Source of the DNA: Alphaproteobacteria bacterium 46_93_T64
GTDB taxonomy: Bacteria; Pseudomonadota; Alphaproteobacteria; Sneathiellales; Sneathiellaceae
Assembly: GCA_002163135.1 (NCBI GenBank)
Contig: MAAN01000011.1
Coordinates: forward strand, 62,001 to 126,000
Direction: 5' to 3'
DNA length: 64,000 bases
Part shown: piece after piece, positions 27,051-36,264 of the stretch
Layout: each line of letters opens with the position of its first letter
How positions within the stretch are numbered: position 1 is the stretch's first letter
Notes under the pieces: generated by a model
What the model was told of the DNA's origin: nothing
The model's database searches: none
The model's input: the letters and a program-made list of their open reading frames with translations, nothing else
Translations under genes and position numbers: made by a program

Positions 27051-27443
27051 AATCGACTCTTTGCTATCCACCGGTCACGCCAAAATATCCGGATAGGTCT
27101 AAAAACTCGCCCAAATAAATTGCAAGTCCAAAGTCCAGTTGGCTGCCGGTGCCCGATCGGGGTCACATATATATATTAACTTGCCAGTACTTTGATTGTT
27201 CCCGCACGACGTTCTTCATAATGTACATCACAAAGAATGGTTTGGGCGCATCTCTGGCAAGCATTGGAAACGGGGGGGAAGATGCCGCCCCGCAACGCTC
27301 ACGTCAACTGCTTAGTTTGCCAGATTGTTTAATAATAAGCTAAAAACTCAATTTGCATTTCAGTTGACGCATATTGTGTACAGGTCTTATTGTCTTATTC
27401 AGAAACAATTATTGCTCGATACGAGAATTAGGACGATTTAATT
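27051..27443. other. Intergenic region between tkt and the DUF4164-like gene
   Basis: 393 bases between divergent genes, with no credible coding frame. Visible content: an AT-only tract at about 27167-27178; an 8-bp inverted repeat, CTTGCCAG (27180-27187) and CTGGCAAG (27254-27261), with a smaller CTTTG/CAAAG pair inside it; a G-run near 27270; and a promoter near 27364 for the rightward operon. Part of it could encode a small structured RNA, but I cannot assign one. Confidence 0.4.
27364..27393 (+). promoter_or_regulatory. Candidate sigma-70 promoter for the DUF4164-like gene and zapA
   Basis: TTGACG at 27364-27369 is followed after 17-18 bases by TTATTG/TATTGT (27387-27393), about 50 bases before the ATG of the first gene. 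Confidence 0.45.
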
Positions 27444-27728
27444 ATGGGGAATGGCGAAAATACCGAATCGCGAATCCAAGTCGCATTGGAACGGCTTGAA
27501 ACGCTGGTTAACGGGAAAGAAAATCGTCCGTCCCAGGGAAGTTTGCTGATCGGCGAAGATCCGATTATTAAAGCAGAAATGGACAGTCTGCGGGTCGAAA
27601 ATCAACTTCTTCGCCAGGAACTCCTCGAGCTAACGGCGGCATATAACGGCTTAAAACAGGCAAGTGATAACGTATCGTTGCGGTTAGATAAAACCATTGG
27701 TGATATCTCACAGATGCTGGAGCAATAA
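27444..27728 (+). CDS. Small coiled-coil protein, DUF4164-like
   Basis: 94 residues, strongly helical. Heptad-like stretches are ESRIQVALERLETLV near 8-22 and AEMDSLRVENQLLRQELLEL near 44-63, with a C-terminal amphipathic KTIGDISQML helix. There is no signal peptide or membrane segment. Its place two bases before zapA is shared by DUF4164-type proteins in alphaproteobacteria. A role with ZapA at the division site is an inference from position. Function unknown. Confidence 0.7.
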   Translation: MGNGENTESRIQVALERLETLVNGKENRPSQGSLLIGEDPIIKAEMDSLRVENQLLRQELLELTAAYNGLKQASDNVSLRLDKTIGDISQMLEQ

Positions 27729-27730
27729 GT

Positions 27731-28045
27731 ATGGCAAGCGTGACTGTGAAGGTAAATGGACGGCCTTACCCTATAATTTGCGGGGATGGTGAAGAAGATC
27801 ATTTGACCTATCTTGCTGAATTTGTGGACAAAAAAGTTCAAGATTTAAGCGGTATGTCCAATACGACTAATGAGGCGCAACTCCTTCTTATGGCAGCGCT
27901 TCTTGTTGCCGATGACTTATCGCAAGCCTATGAGACTATCGATGAGTTGAAAGGAAAGGTTTCCGACACGCCGAAAAGTGTAATCAACACGGAAAATTGG
28001 GCAAATAGGTTGGAAGCTATTGCAGATCGGCTTGAAAAAGCTTAA
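27731..28045 (+). CDS. zapA: Cell division protein ZapA
   Basis: 104 residues. The globular head starts VTVKVNGRPYPIICGDGEEDHL, followed by the LTYLAEFVDKKVQDL helix and the conserved NEAQLLLMAALLVADDL block. A C-terminal coiled coil follows. ZapA tetramers cross-link FtsZ protofilaments in the Z-ring. Immediately downstream comes the 6S RNA gene and then the 5-formyl-THF cyclo-ligase gene, a very common order in proteobacteria. Confidence 0.93.
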   Translation: MASVTVKVNGRPYPIICGDGEEDHLTYLAEFVDKKVQDLSGMSNTTNEAQLLLMAALLVADDLSQAYETIDELKGKVSDTPKSVINTENWANRLEAIADRLEKA

Positions 28046-28053
28046 GTAAAGCC

Positions 28054-28214
28054 TACTGCACTGCTTGGTTCGTTAGATTCTAGACATCCTGGGGCCAATA
28101 CCGAAATCTAGGGGGCTAATCCCTGACTGGACCGTGGTCCTATTATATCGGCTCCCACCTGACTTGTCAGGCCACAGAGATTTCATACAATCGACGGCTT
28201 GTGGTGGTGCAGTA
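28054..28214 (+). ncRNA. ssrS: 6S RNA
   Basis: The terminal stem TACTGCAC (28054-28061) pairs perfectly with GTGCAGTA (28207-28214), enclosing about 145 bases that can fold into a long rod. The total of about 161 nt is typical of 6S RNA. The zapA-ssrS-fau position is the standard locus. 6S RNA mimics an open promoter and sequesters sigma-70 RNA polymerase in stationary phase. The call rests on position, size and the closing stem. I did not derive a full secondary structure. Confidence 0.75.
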
Positions 28215-28259
28215 CAATTCTATGCAGCGGGTTTTCGTGAAAATAGTCGGGTTATTTAT

Positions 28260-28829
28260 TTGAGTGATGTTAGCACGTTAAAGCAAGCGCAACGAAAAAC
28301 GGCACTGCAAATCCGGAAAGAACTGGTTGAAGATAGCGCAGGCTTAAAGGCCGCGGAAATTTTTCTAAATAATATTGACGTTAAGGTAGATGCGAAAGTT
28401 TCCCTTTACTGGCCGATTGGAAGCGAACTTGATACGCGACCATTGATTTCAGCATTGCACAAACGAAAGATATCCTGCTTTTTACCTGTTGTTGTGGATA
28501 CTGGCGAACCGCTCATTTTCCGCGAATGGACTTCAGATGTTCCGCTAGTTAAAGGGAAGCATGATGTTGAAGTCCCGCCTGATAGCGCAGCAGAAGGTAT
28601 CCCGGACATCATTATTACACCGTTGCTTGCATTCGACGAAGCTGGTTTTCGCATGGGATACGGCGGAGGGTTTTATGATAGGACACTTGAGAGAATTAGG
28701 GCTTTGAAGCCCTGTGTCGCTGTCGGGTTCGCTTATGCGGGGCAGGAAATAGAAAAAGTTGTGACCAATTCATATGATGAAAAAATGAACTGGATTGTCA
28801 CCGAAAAAGAAATAAGGAAAATTCAGTGA
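28260..28829 (+). CDS. fau: 5-formyltetrahydrofolate cyclo-ligase
   Basis: About 190 residues from TTG 28260. The longer frame from 28134 starts inside the 6S RNA and is rejected. LSDVSTLKQAQRKTALQIRK is the usual substrate-binding N-terminus. The ATP-site motif FRMGYGGGFYDRTLERI near residues 137-153 is diagnostic. It converts 5-formyl-THF to 5,10-methenyl-THF with ATP. Its stop overlaps the GTG of the next gene by four bases. Confidence 0.9.
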   Translation: MSDVSTLKQAQRKTALQIRKELVEDSAGLKAAEIFLNNIDVKVDAKVSLYWPIGSELDTRPLISALHKRKISCFLPVVVDTGEPLIFREWTSDVPLVKGKHDVEVPPDSAAEGIPDIIITPLLAFDEAGFRMGYGGGFYDRTLERIRALKPCVAVGFAYAGQEIEKVVTNSYDEKMNWIVTEKEIRKIQ

Positions 28830-29638
28830 GAGTTTTATATTGCGGTGACATTGTTGGCCGTTCCGGACGTGACGCCGTCATTGAAAATGTACCTGAGTTG
28901 CGCAAGAAGCTCTCGCTCGATTTCGTCGTTGTAAATGGCGAGAACGCAGCGTCCGGCTTTGGTATAACTGAAAAAATCTGCAATAGCCTATATGCTGCTG
29001 GTGTAGACAGCATCGTCCTTGGCAATCATAGTTTCGATCAAAAGGAAATTATGAGTTATATGACACAAGATGTGCGTATTATTCGTCCAATAAATTACCC
29101 AGAGGGAACACCCGGGAGAGGGGCTGCTGTCTTTAAGACTAGGAGTGGCAAAACTATACTGGTTGTTCAGGTTATGGGCCGGGTTTTTATGGATCCCTTG
29201 GATGACCCATTTGCCGGTGTTGATAAAATTCTGAATTCTGGAAAACTTGGCGGAAAGTACGATTTTATTCTGGTTGATATTCACGGGGAAGCGACATCGG
29301 AAAAAATGGCCATGGGGCATTTTTGTGATGGACGGGTCTCCATGGTTGTCGGTAGCCATCAGCACGTACCAACAGCAGATGCAATGATATTGCCGAGCGG
29401 TACAGCGTATCAAACTGATGCAGGGATGTGTGGTGATTACAATTCCGTAATTGGTATGGAAAAAGAAGAGCCCCTTAGGCGTTTTACCCGCAAAATAAAT
29501 GGGGGCCGTTTTTCTCCAGCATCGGGACCAGGAACCGTATGTGGTGTTTTCGTTGAAACGGACGACGCGACAGGTTTAGCCGTTCGCATTGAACCAGTAA
29601 GAGTTGGCGGCAAGTTGCATCAAACACATATAGGCTAA
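28826..29638 (+). CDS. TIGR00282-type metallophosphoesterase (YmdB-like)
   Basis: 270 residues from a GTG that overlaps the fau stop. Metal ligands of the calcineurin-like fold are in order: D8 in CGDIVGRSG, E39/N40 in VVNGENAASG, LGNHSFDQKEI near 65-75, DIHGEATSEK near 148-157 and VGSHQHVPTADA near 172-183. Close relatives such as B. subtilis YmdB hydrolyse 2',3'-cyclic nucleotides and influence biofilm and motility decisions. The biological role here is not known. Confidence 0.88.
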   Translation: MRVLYCGDIVGRSGRDAVIENVPELRKKLSLDFVVVNGENAASGFGITEKICNSLYAAGVDSIVLGNHSFDQKEIMSYMTQDVRIIRPINYPEGTPGRGAAVFKTRSGKTILVVQVMGRVFMDPLDDPFAGVDKILNSGKLGGKYDFILVDIHGEATSEKMAMGHFCDGRVSMVVGSHQHVPTADAMILPSGTAYQTDAGMCGDYNSVIGMEKEEPLRRFTRKINGGRFSPASGPGTVCGVFVETDDATGLAVRIEPVRVGGKLHQTHIG

Positions 29639-29762
29639 CTAATTCTCTAACATTTTTAGACAATTTATCTAAAGCCACTGTCCGATATTCGTACTTTATT
29701 AATAGTGTCATGGTATTTCTGAGCACTATAGATTTAGTATTTTTCCCCTACCGGAGAGTAAA

Positions 29763-31439
29763 TTGTCCAGTGGTAGCTGCCATTATGAGGTTCATGGGCG
29801 TCAGGCTAATTCCTGGACAGTTCAGCGTGTCTGCGATGATCGACAAAGCGCAATCGAAAGCGCAGGAAGTCTTTTTAAAGAACTCTCTTTAAAAGCAGTG
29901 AAAGTGCTTGAGGTTTCATACGGTTCGGATGAGCCAGTATATCATGACAAAGAAGTTTTTTTTAATGGTGAGAGAAAGCAAGTCTCAAAAGCGCCAGATG
30001 TTGATCTGATTGGCCCGGTTTGCCAAAAAGTTTCTGAATTCTACCTTCCCGAAGCAAGACGATCCATCTTAACTTTATTGCATAAACCACTTGCGGGCTG
30101 GAAAATTACTCCGCTTGAGCTCTTATACCATGCCGAGCATTTGCAAAAACTGAATGATACCGGACAAATATTACAAGGTGCAGTTCAGCGAGTAGCTATC
30201 TCCCAGATACACAAAACAGGCCAAAAGGTTAGCGAACGTGTACTTGAGCTATATTCAATGTGTAATGAGCTCCTTCAAGATCTGAAAACACGGCGTCACG
30301 AAGGAGAGTTTATTTCACTCGAAAATGACGATCTAAATGAGCTGCTTAAAAAGGCCAAAGCAACTGAAAATCCAACTTTAGTATTTATGCTAGCTTTAGC
30401 GCAATACCTTAAATCAATATCAACGCTTGATCAAAAATTCGACAAAATACTGGAATTTATTACCGATAATGAAGATCATGAAGTTCTTGGTTTTTTGGAT
30501 CAGTATCTTGCAGATTTTTTATTTTCTTCGGGAAACATTAAGAAAATAATGGGAGACGAAGAAAATCTGGGAGATGGTCTGTTAGGTCTTATAAATCTGA
30601 TACGCGCAGAAACCAAACCAAGCGCAGAAAATCACCACACTCTTCAAAGAATTAATCAACTAATTGGCGAAGGTTTGTTGCCGGAAACCAAAAAACTGCT
30701 CGTGTTCAAAGTTAAGGCTGCGCTCAAGGGAAATGCCTCTTTTGTAAAAGGAGATCCTTATGAAAGTGCTTTATTTCACCGCCGCATTTTATCTCGATTG
30801 AATGTGGATGAGAATACGCATATTGGAGGAAGTGACTGCGTAGATGCGGTTCAAGAACGGTGCTCGCGCATGACTGGTAGTACAAGTATCGCAGAGATAT
30901 TGACTGGTTTGAATAACCCCTTGGATAGGGTCGAAAGGTTAATTAGAGTTGCGAACGGAATGGTGGGAAGTGCGAATATACGTGCGATTTGCAATTATAT
31001 TATTCCAGTCTTGGAAAGCACTCACAATACTCAGGTAATACTTGAAGAGAGTTTAGACGATTTGAAGCTGTTGAAGAAGTTATCGGCTCTACAGCAAAAA
31101 ATCCGCGATGCTGATTTTCAAGATTATTATTATGACAAAATAATGTCAGGGTTGGATAATATTGGCATGGAAGCTTTTAAAACTAAAAAAATCCAAAGCC
31201 AGTTGACGTCCGCTAACCCAAACAAAATACAACTTGGATTTTCTGTCTTGGGCCTTATTGCTGAGGATTCTGTTCCATATCCCAATGTGATGAACTTAGT
31301 CCGTGCCTTTGCCAAACAAACCATTATGTCTGCGGAGTTTATGGGAGAGCTAGAGCAAAAGGCAAAAAAAGGCGGAGAGGAGGCTGATATGATTAAGGAG
31401 TTCTATTTGCTCCTTGAAGGCAGCCTTGCAAGAAAATAG
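29763..31439 (+). CDS. Large cytoplasmic protein of unknown function
   Basis: 558 residues from TTG 29763 with GGAGAG four bases upstream. No signal peptide or membrane helix is apparent. The N-terminal 60 residues form a small alpha/beta-like unit (CHYEVHGRQANSW, then DRQSAIESAGSLF and KAVKVLEVSYG). The remainder is helical and charged, with Lys/Glu-rich helices and recurring LL and hydrophobic heptads, suggestive of a helical-repeat scaffold. I recognise no catalytic motif. It lies between the metallophosphoesterase and yebC genes. Similar proteins seem to me to occur in Rhodospirillales, but that is recollection, not a search. Confidence 0.7.
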   Translation: MSSGSCHYEVHGRQANSWTVQRVCDDRQSAIESAGSLFKELSLKAVKVLEVSYGSDEPVYHDKEVFFNGERKQVSKAPDVDLIGPVCQKVSEFYLPEARRSILTLLHKPLAGWKITPLELLYHAEHLQKLNDTGQILQGAVQRVAISQIHKTGQKVSERVLELYSMCNELLQDLKTRRHEGEFISLENDDLNELLKKAKATENPTLVFMLALAQYLKSISTLDQKFDKILEFITDNEDHEVLGFLDQYLADFLFSSGNIKKIMGDEENLGDGLLGLINLIRAETKPSAENHHTLQRINQLIGEGLLPETKKLLVFKVKAALKGNASFVKGDPYESALFHRRILSRLNVDENTHIGGSDCVDAVQERCSRMTGSTSIAEILTGLNNPLDRVERLIRVANGMVGSANIRAICNYIIPVLESTHNTQVILEESLDDLKLLKKLSALQQKIRDADFQDYYYDKIMSGLDNIGMEAFKTKKIQSQLTSANPNKIQLGFSVLGLIAEDSVPYPNVMNLVRAFAKQTIMSAEFMGELEQKAKKGGEEADMIKEFYLLLEGSLARK

Positions 31440-31637
31440 CCACCCTTCGACACCTAATTCCCCTTCTGACGTAATTATTTTCGTTATTTTCTCAATCTTG
31501 TCTTGGGAGAAGCGAAGCCATGCGCTAAAAAAGGGTAAGCGTGGCGATTGTGTGCTTTCCCGCTCGTGAAAATAAGCACATGTGCCAACTAATCTGGATA
31601 AAGGGAAGAACATCTTCCTGAGGTAAAGAGAAGACAT

Positions 31638-32390
31638 ATGGCTGGACATTCACAGTTTAAGAACATCATGCATCGTAAAGGTGCGCAAGATAAGAAACGC
31701 GCTAAGATTTTCGCAAAGCATATTCGCGAATTGACAGTAGCAGCCAAATCCGGGCTGCCTGAACCGGATATGAACCCACGGCTGAGAACAGCGATTTCTG
31801 CGGCTCGTTCCGATAATATGCCTAAAGACAACATCGATCGCGCAATTAAACGTGCTGCTGGTGGCGCTGAAGGCGAGAATTATGATGAAATTCGCTATGA
31901 AGGTTATGGCCCTGGCGGTGTTGCGATGATCGTCGAAGCTTTGACAGATAATAAAAACCGAACTGCAGCTGAAGTGCGTTCGGCATTTGCAAAATCTGGC
32001 GGTGCACTCGGAGAAACAGGATCCGTGGGTTTCATGTTCGATCAAGTTGGAAGGATTTCATATGCTGCTGCGGAAATTGACGCAGATGAAATTTTCGAAG
32101 TCGCACTTGATGCCGGTGCGGAGAATGTTGAAAGCAGCGATGACGAACACGAAGTAACATGTGCACGTGAAGACTTCAACGATCTGCAAAGCGCGCTTGA
32201 AGGAAAGTTTGGAACTCCTCAGGAAGCAGGAATTATTTGGAAACCAAATATTACTGTGCCTGTTGAAAATGAAGACAAAGCAATGTCTATATTCAAGCTT
32301 GTCGATGTTCTGGAAGATAACGATGATGTGCAGCGTGTATTCGTGAATTTTGACATTGCAGACGATGTGATGGAAAAGTTGAGCGACTAG
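31638..32390 (+). CDS. yebC: YebC/PmpR family transcriptional regulator
   Basis: 250 residues with the full TACO1/YebC fold. The N-terminal [19 protein letters not shown] is the family signature. [16 protein letters not shown] and [23 protein letters not shown] follow. YebC proteins bind DNA as regulators, and recent work also assigns some a role in translating proline stretches. It precedes ruvC, a conserved order in many proteobacteria. Confidence 0.96.
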   Translation: MAGHSQFKNIMHRKGAQDKKRAKIFAKHIRELTVAAKSGLPEPDMNPRLRTAISAARSDNMPKDNIDRAIKRAAGGAEGENYDEIRYEGYGPGGVAMIVEALTDNKNRTAAEVRSAFAKSGGALGETGSVGFMFDQVGRISYAAAEIDADEIFEVALDAGAENVESSDDEHEVTCAREDFNDLQSALEGKFGTPQEAGIIWKPNITVPVENEDKAMSIFKLVDVLEDNDDVQRVFVNFDIADDVMEKLSD

Positions 32391-32412
32391 TAGAGTAGAG
32401 GGGCCAACGGGC

Positions 32413-32928
32413 ATGCGTTTGTTGGGGTTGGATCCGGGATTGAGACATACCGGATGGGGAATAATTGAGGTGAACGGAAATTCACTGCGGCATCTTGCAA
32501 ATGGTGCCGTAGCTTCTGATGGCTCCCTTGATCTTGCTAGCCGGCTGGTTCAACTGTATGAGGGTTTGGAAAAGGTCTTAAGTGACTGGCAGCCGCATGA
32601 AGCTGCAGTCGAAGAGACATTTGTGAATAAAAACCCGGTTTCAACATTGAAGCTTGGACAGGCGCGCGGGATTTCTCTCCTTGTGCCTGCTCTTCATAAC
32701 CTTCCTGTATTTGAATACGCCCCCAATAAAATCAAAAAATCTGTGGTTGGAGCTGGGCATGCGGGAAAAGATCAAATTCATGCCATGGTCAATATGCTTT
32801 TGCCCGGTTGCAAAATTGCCAATGAGCATGCGGCTGATGCACTGGCGGTCGCCATATGCCATGCACATTATGCAGGAACCAACCGGACCCTGAAAAAAGC
32901 AACCCTAATGGCAGGAAGTAAAACATGA
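32413..32928 (+). CDS. ruvC: Holliday junction resolvase RuvC
   Basis: 171 residues of the RNase H-like nuclease fold. D7 in [14 protein letters not shown] and the acidic pair in [20 protein letters not shown] are visible. The last catalytic acid is in [14 protein letters not shown]. It cuts Holliday junctions. Its stop overlaps the ruvA ATG (ATGA), and ruvA overlaps ruvB the same way, so the three are coupled. Confidence 0.97.
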   Translation: MRLLGLDPGLRHTGWGIIEVNGNSLRHLANGAVASDGSLDLASRLVQLYEGLEKVLSDWQPHEAAVEETFVNKNPVSTLKLGQARGISLLVPALHNLPVFEYAPNKIKKSVVGAGHAGKDQIHAMVNMLLPGCKIANEHAADALAVAICHAHYAGTNRTLKKATLMAGSKT

Positions 32929-33554
32929 TTGCAAAGCTTACGGGCAAAGTGGACAGTTCTGGGGATGATTGGCTCATTCTGGATGTGAACGGTGTCGGGT
33001 ATCTCATCTTTTGTTCCGTTAAAACGCTTCGTAGCCTTCCGATGGATGGCGGCATGGTTTCCCTGTTGATTGAGACCCACGTTCGTGAGGATCATATACA
33101 CTTGTATGGTTTTCAGGGTGCTGGTGAAAAGGCGTGGTTCTCTTTGTTGCAAACGGTTCAAGGTGTTGGCGCGAAAGTCGCACTTGGTATTTTGTCTTTG
33201 TTTGGAAGTGATGAGTTGACACAAATTGTGGCAGCTGCTGATAAGACTGCCCTTACTAGGGTGAGCGGCGTCGGCCCAAAAGTCGCGGGCCGTATTACAG
33301 CTGAACTGAAAGATAAAGTTGCCAAGATGGACCTTGGCGCAGCAGCATATGTTTCTGGGGGAACGGATGCCAAGTCTAAAGATGCGAAAGCCGCCAACCA
33401 CACGGCTGCTGGCGACGCTGTTTCTGCATTGGTAAATCTTGGATATGGCCGTGTGGATGCATTCGGCGCAGTTGCGACTGCGGGCAGGAGCCTTGGAGCA
33501 GATGCGACGGTCGAACAACTTATTACTGAAGGCTTGAAGGAGCTAGCTGCATGA
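32925..33554 (+). CDS. ruvA: Holliday junction DNA helicase subunit RuvA
   Basis: 209 residues. An N-terminal OB fold ([20 protein letters not shown]) is followed by tandem helix-hairpin-helix motifs ([12 protein letters not shown] and [15 protein letters not shown]). A flexible Ala/Lys-rich linker and the C-terminal RuvB-contact domain ([19 protein letters not shown]) complete it. It binds the four-way junction and docks RuvB rings. It overlaps both neighbours by four bases. Confidence 0.97.
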   Translation: MIAKLTGKVDSSGDDWLILDVNGVGYLIFCSVKTLRSLPMDGGMVSLLIETHVREDHIHLYGFQGAGEKAWFSLLQTVQGVGAKVALGILSLFGSDELTQIVAAADKTALTRVSGVGPKVAGRITAELKDKVAKMDLGAAAYVSGGTDAKSKDAKAANHTAAGDAVSALVNLGYGRVDAFGAVATAGRSLGADATVEQLITEGLKELAA

Positions 33555-34597
33555 CAGATGAGCGCTTGGTCACTTCGTCTAAGCAGGAACTGGATGACAG
33601 CGAACGTCATTTTAGACCTCAAGTTCTGGATGACTTCATTGGTCAAAGGCAGGTTCGTGAAAATTTAAATATTTTCATTCAGGCAGCTAAATTTCGTGGA
33701 GAAGCGCTGGATCATGTGATGTTTTTTGGACCGCCTGGCCTTGGAAAAACAACATTGTCTCAGATTGTGGCACGCGAACTCGGTGTTAACTTCCGAGCGA
33801 CGGCGGGGCCGGTAATCACCAAGGCTGGCGACCTAGCTGCGCTGCTTACAAATCTTGAAGAAAACGATGTCTTGTTCATTGACGAGATTCACAGATTGGC
33901 ACCTGCGGTGGAGGAAATTTTATATCCTGCCATGGAGGATTTTCACCTTGATTTGATTATCGGGGAAGGACCGTCTGCGCGTTCTGTCAGGATTGATTTG
34001 CCGCCGTTTACGCTTGTTGGCGCAACAACACGATCCGGATTGATTACGACACCGCTGCGTGAAAGATTTGGTATCCCGCTTCGCATGAACTTTTATGAAC
34101 CGGATGAGTTGCAATTAATTGTCTCTCGTGGGGCTCGCGTTCTTGGTTTTGACTTGAGCGCTGATGGCGCTGAAGAAATTGCAAAGCGGAGCAGGGGCAC
34201 TCCGCGTGTGGCGGGTCGATTGTTGCGCCGGGTTCGTGATTTTGCAGCAGTAGCAGGTGAGACACTTGTTGATGCGCGCCAAGCAGATGCGGCTCTCAAT
34301 AGACTTGAAGTGGATAAACGCGGTCTTGATGCAATGGATCGTCGCTATCTCACACGTATTGCTGAGGATTTTGGCGGAGGCCCAGTTGGCGTGGAAACTT
34401 TATCAGCAGCATTGTCAGAACCCCGGGATGCCATTGAAGATATTATTGAGCCTTATCTGATCCAGCAGGGACTATTGCAGCGAACACCGCGTGGTCGCTT
34501 GCTGACAAAAGCAGCGTATGAGCATTTGGGATTGTTCTTTCCAGCTGAGATATCGTCACAGTTGGATTTGATGAAGGAACAACGCAGTGACGATTGA
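33551..34597 (+). CDS. ruvB: Holliday junction helicase motor RuvB
   Basis: 348 residues. Walker [10 protein letters not shown] lies near residues 60-68, Walker [10 protein letters not shown] near 110-118, sensor 1 at GATTRSGLI and the arginine finger in TTPLRERFG. The C-terminal winged helix contains [12 protein letters not shown]. It is the ATP-driven ring that pumps DNA through the RuvA-bound junction. Its end overlaps the GTG of ybgC by 11 bases. Confidence 0.97.
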   Translation: MTDERLVTSSKQELDDSERHFRPQVLDDFIGQRQVRENLNIFIQAAKFRGEALDHVMFFGPPGLGKTTLSQIVARELGVNFRATAGPVITKAGDLAALLTNLEENDVLFIDEIHRLAPAVEEILYPAMEDFHLDLIIGEGPSARSVRIDLPPFTLVGATTRSGLITTPLRERFGIPLRMNFYEPDELQLIVSRGARVLGFDLSADGAEEIAKRSRGTPRVAGRLLRRVRDFAAVAGETLVDARQADAALNRLEVDKRGLDAMDRRYLTRIAEDFGGGPVGVETLSAALSEPRDAIEDIIEPYLIQQGLLQRTPRGRLLTKAAYEHLGLFFPAEISSQLDLMKEQRSDD

Positions 34598-35039
34598 GCT
34601 GAGTATGCAAGGCCGCCTTGATTATTCAGCGGATGGTGAAAACTGCCATTATTTTCCATTGCAAATTTATTGGGAAGATACGGACGCTGGCGGAATAGTC
34701 TACTACGCAAACTATCTGAAATTTACGGAACGCGCCCGCACTGATTTGCTGCGCGGGCTCGGTATTAATCAGCAGGAAATGATGCAGGAGGATGGACTGA
34801 ATTTCGTTGTGCGAGAGTGTCATGTTGAATATTTAAAACCTGCAAAAATGGATGATCTTATTGAAGTTCAAACCAGAGTTTGTGATCTAAAAGGAGCGAG
34901 TTTGCAGATGCTCCAGAATGTCTATCGCGGAGACGATCTTCTCATAAAAAGCAGTGTTCGTGTCGCGTGTCTTAAAAAAACTGGGCGACCTGCCCGTTTT
35001 TCGCCTCAAATCAAAGATAAATTCGCTTCAATCGTTTAA
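34587..35039 (+). CDS. ybgC: Tol-Pal cluster acyl-CoA thioesterase YbgC
   Basis: 150 residues from GTG 34587, with AAGGA 8 bases upstream inside ruvB. The hotdog active site [19 protein letters not shown], near residues 29-47, has the catalytic Asp of the family and the VYYANYLKF helix start. It hydrolyses short acyl-CoA esters or acts in phospholipid metabolism. Genetically it is always the first gene of the Tol-Pal cluster, here 23 bases before tolQ. Confidence 0.95.
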   Translation: MTIELSMQGRLDYSADGENCHYFPLQIYWEDTDAGGIVYYANYLKFTERARTDLLRGLGINQQEMMQEDGLNFVVRECHVEYLKPAKMDDLIEVQTRVCDLKGASLQMLQNVYRGDDLLIKSSVRVACLKKTGRPARFSPQIKDKFASIV

Positions 35040-35062
35040 GTGCCGGGAGCAAAGAAGGAATA

Positions 35063-35782
35063 ATGGAAAAGCAAGTCGTAACTGTTGCACAGGATCTTGG
35101 CAGTTTAAGCCACGATCTGTCTATGCTGGATCTATTCATTCGGGCTGACGTCATTGTCCAGCTTGTAATGATTATCCTTATTCTGGCTTCCTTTTGGAGC
35201 TGGGCGATTATTATTGATAAAATTATACGCTTCCGTCGAGTGACCGCAGATTCAAACGATTTTGAACAGGACTTCTGGTCTGGCGGCAATTTGGAAGAGC
35301 TTTACAAACGTGTTGGCAGTAATCCTGATAATCCACTGGCGATGTTATTTTCGACAGCTATGCGCGAATGGTTACGCTCCACCGAAGGTGGACTGGATGT
35401 ACATGCGCACACTGGATTGCAGGCTCGAATTCATCAAGTGATGCGTGTTGCAATCGATCGTGAAGTCGAACGGTTGGAACGGTATATGGGCTTCCTTGCA
35501 ACAGTTGGATCAACAGCGACTTTTATTGGCTTGTTTGGGACCGTTTGGGGCATTATGAACAGCTTTCAGGCTATTGCCGCAACCAAAGATACAAGCTTGG
35601 CGGTCGTGGCCCCCGGTATTGCAGAAGCGCTATTTGCGACAGCCCTTGGCCTTGTTGCGGCGATCCCGGCGGTTGTTGCCTACAATAAATTTTCAAACGA
35701 CCTGCAACGAATTATTACACGTCTTGAAGGTTTCGCCGGCGAGTTCTCAGCAATCCTCTCTCGCCAACTTGATTTGGGGTGA
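35063..35782 (+). CDS. tolQ: Tol-Pal system proton channel TolQ
   Basis: 239 residues with three membrane helices (about 30-50, 150-172 and 182-205). The signature GLFGTVWGIMNSFQAI is near residues 157-172 and the GIAEALFATALGLVAAIPAV helix follows. With TolR it uses the proton gradient to power TolA, which helps the outer membrane constrict during division. An AAGGA site precedes the ATG. Confidence 0.97.
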   Translation: MEKQVVTVAQDLGSLSHDLSMLDLFIRADVIVQLVMIILILASFWSWAIIIDKIIRFRRVTADSNDFEQDFWSGGNLEELYKRVGSNPDNPLAMLFSTAMREWLRSTEGGLDVHAHTGLQARIHQVMRVAIDREVERLERYMGFLATVGSTATFIGLFGTVWGIMNSFQAIAATKDTSLAVVAPGIAEALFATALGLVAAIPAVVAYNKFSNDLQRIITRLEGFAGEFSAILSRQLDLG

Positions 35783-36249
35783 TGTCGATGAGCAGCAATC
35801 AATTCGACGCCTTTAGTGGCAAAGGGCGAAAACGCAGGCATCAAGCGATGTCTGAAATTAATGTGACTCCCTTTGTCGACGTAATGCTTGTTCTCTTGAT
35901 TGTTTTTATGGTGACAGCTCCCTTACTAACAGTCGGGGTGCCGCTGGATTTGCCAGAAACGAAATCTCAGACCGTGCAAGGAAATGATGAACCGTTAGTT
36001 GTCAGTGTAAATGCTGAAGGACAGGTTTTTCTCGAGGATTTAGAAATTGAGCTGGAAGGTTTAGTCGCCAAACTGCGAGCAGTTACGGGAGCGAAAGCCG
36101 ACCAACGTATTTTTGTAAGAGGCGACAAGGACGTAAGTTATGGTCGTGTCCTCCAGGTAATGGGTGAAATTCATGAAGCTGGATTTACGCGGGTTGCCAT
36201 GGTTTCAGCGGGTTTGCCGAAAGCGGCAAGCGCGAAACAGATTAAGTAA
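35779..36249 (+). CDS. tolR: Tol-Pal system protein TolR
   Basis: 156 residues from GTG 35779; ATG 35782 or 35788 are alternatives. One N-terminal membrane helix begins at EINVTPFVDVMLVLLIVFMV, whose Asp is the proton-path residue. The periplasmic domain ends in LQVMGEIHEAGFTRVAMVS. It partners TolQ in the stator. The start overlaps the tolQ stop. Confidence 0.96.
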   Translation: MMSMSSNQFDAFSGKGRKRRHQAMSEINVTPFVDVMLVLLIVFMVTAPLLTVGVPLDLPETKSQTVQGNDEPLVVSVNAEGQVFLEDLEIELEGLVAKLRAVTGAKADQRIFVRGDKDVSYGRVLQVMGEIHEAGFTRVAMVSAGLPKAASAKQIK

Positions 36250-36264
36250 GGTCAGTTTAGTTTC

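Noticed and set aside
28134-28259. N-terminal extension of the fau ORF
   Set aside because: It lies within the 6S RNA gene and has no homology to the enzyme; the family N-terminus begins at TTG 28260.
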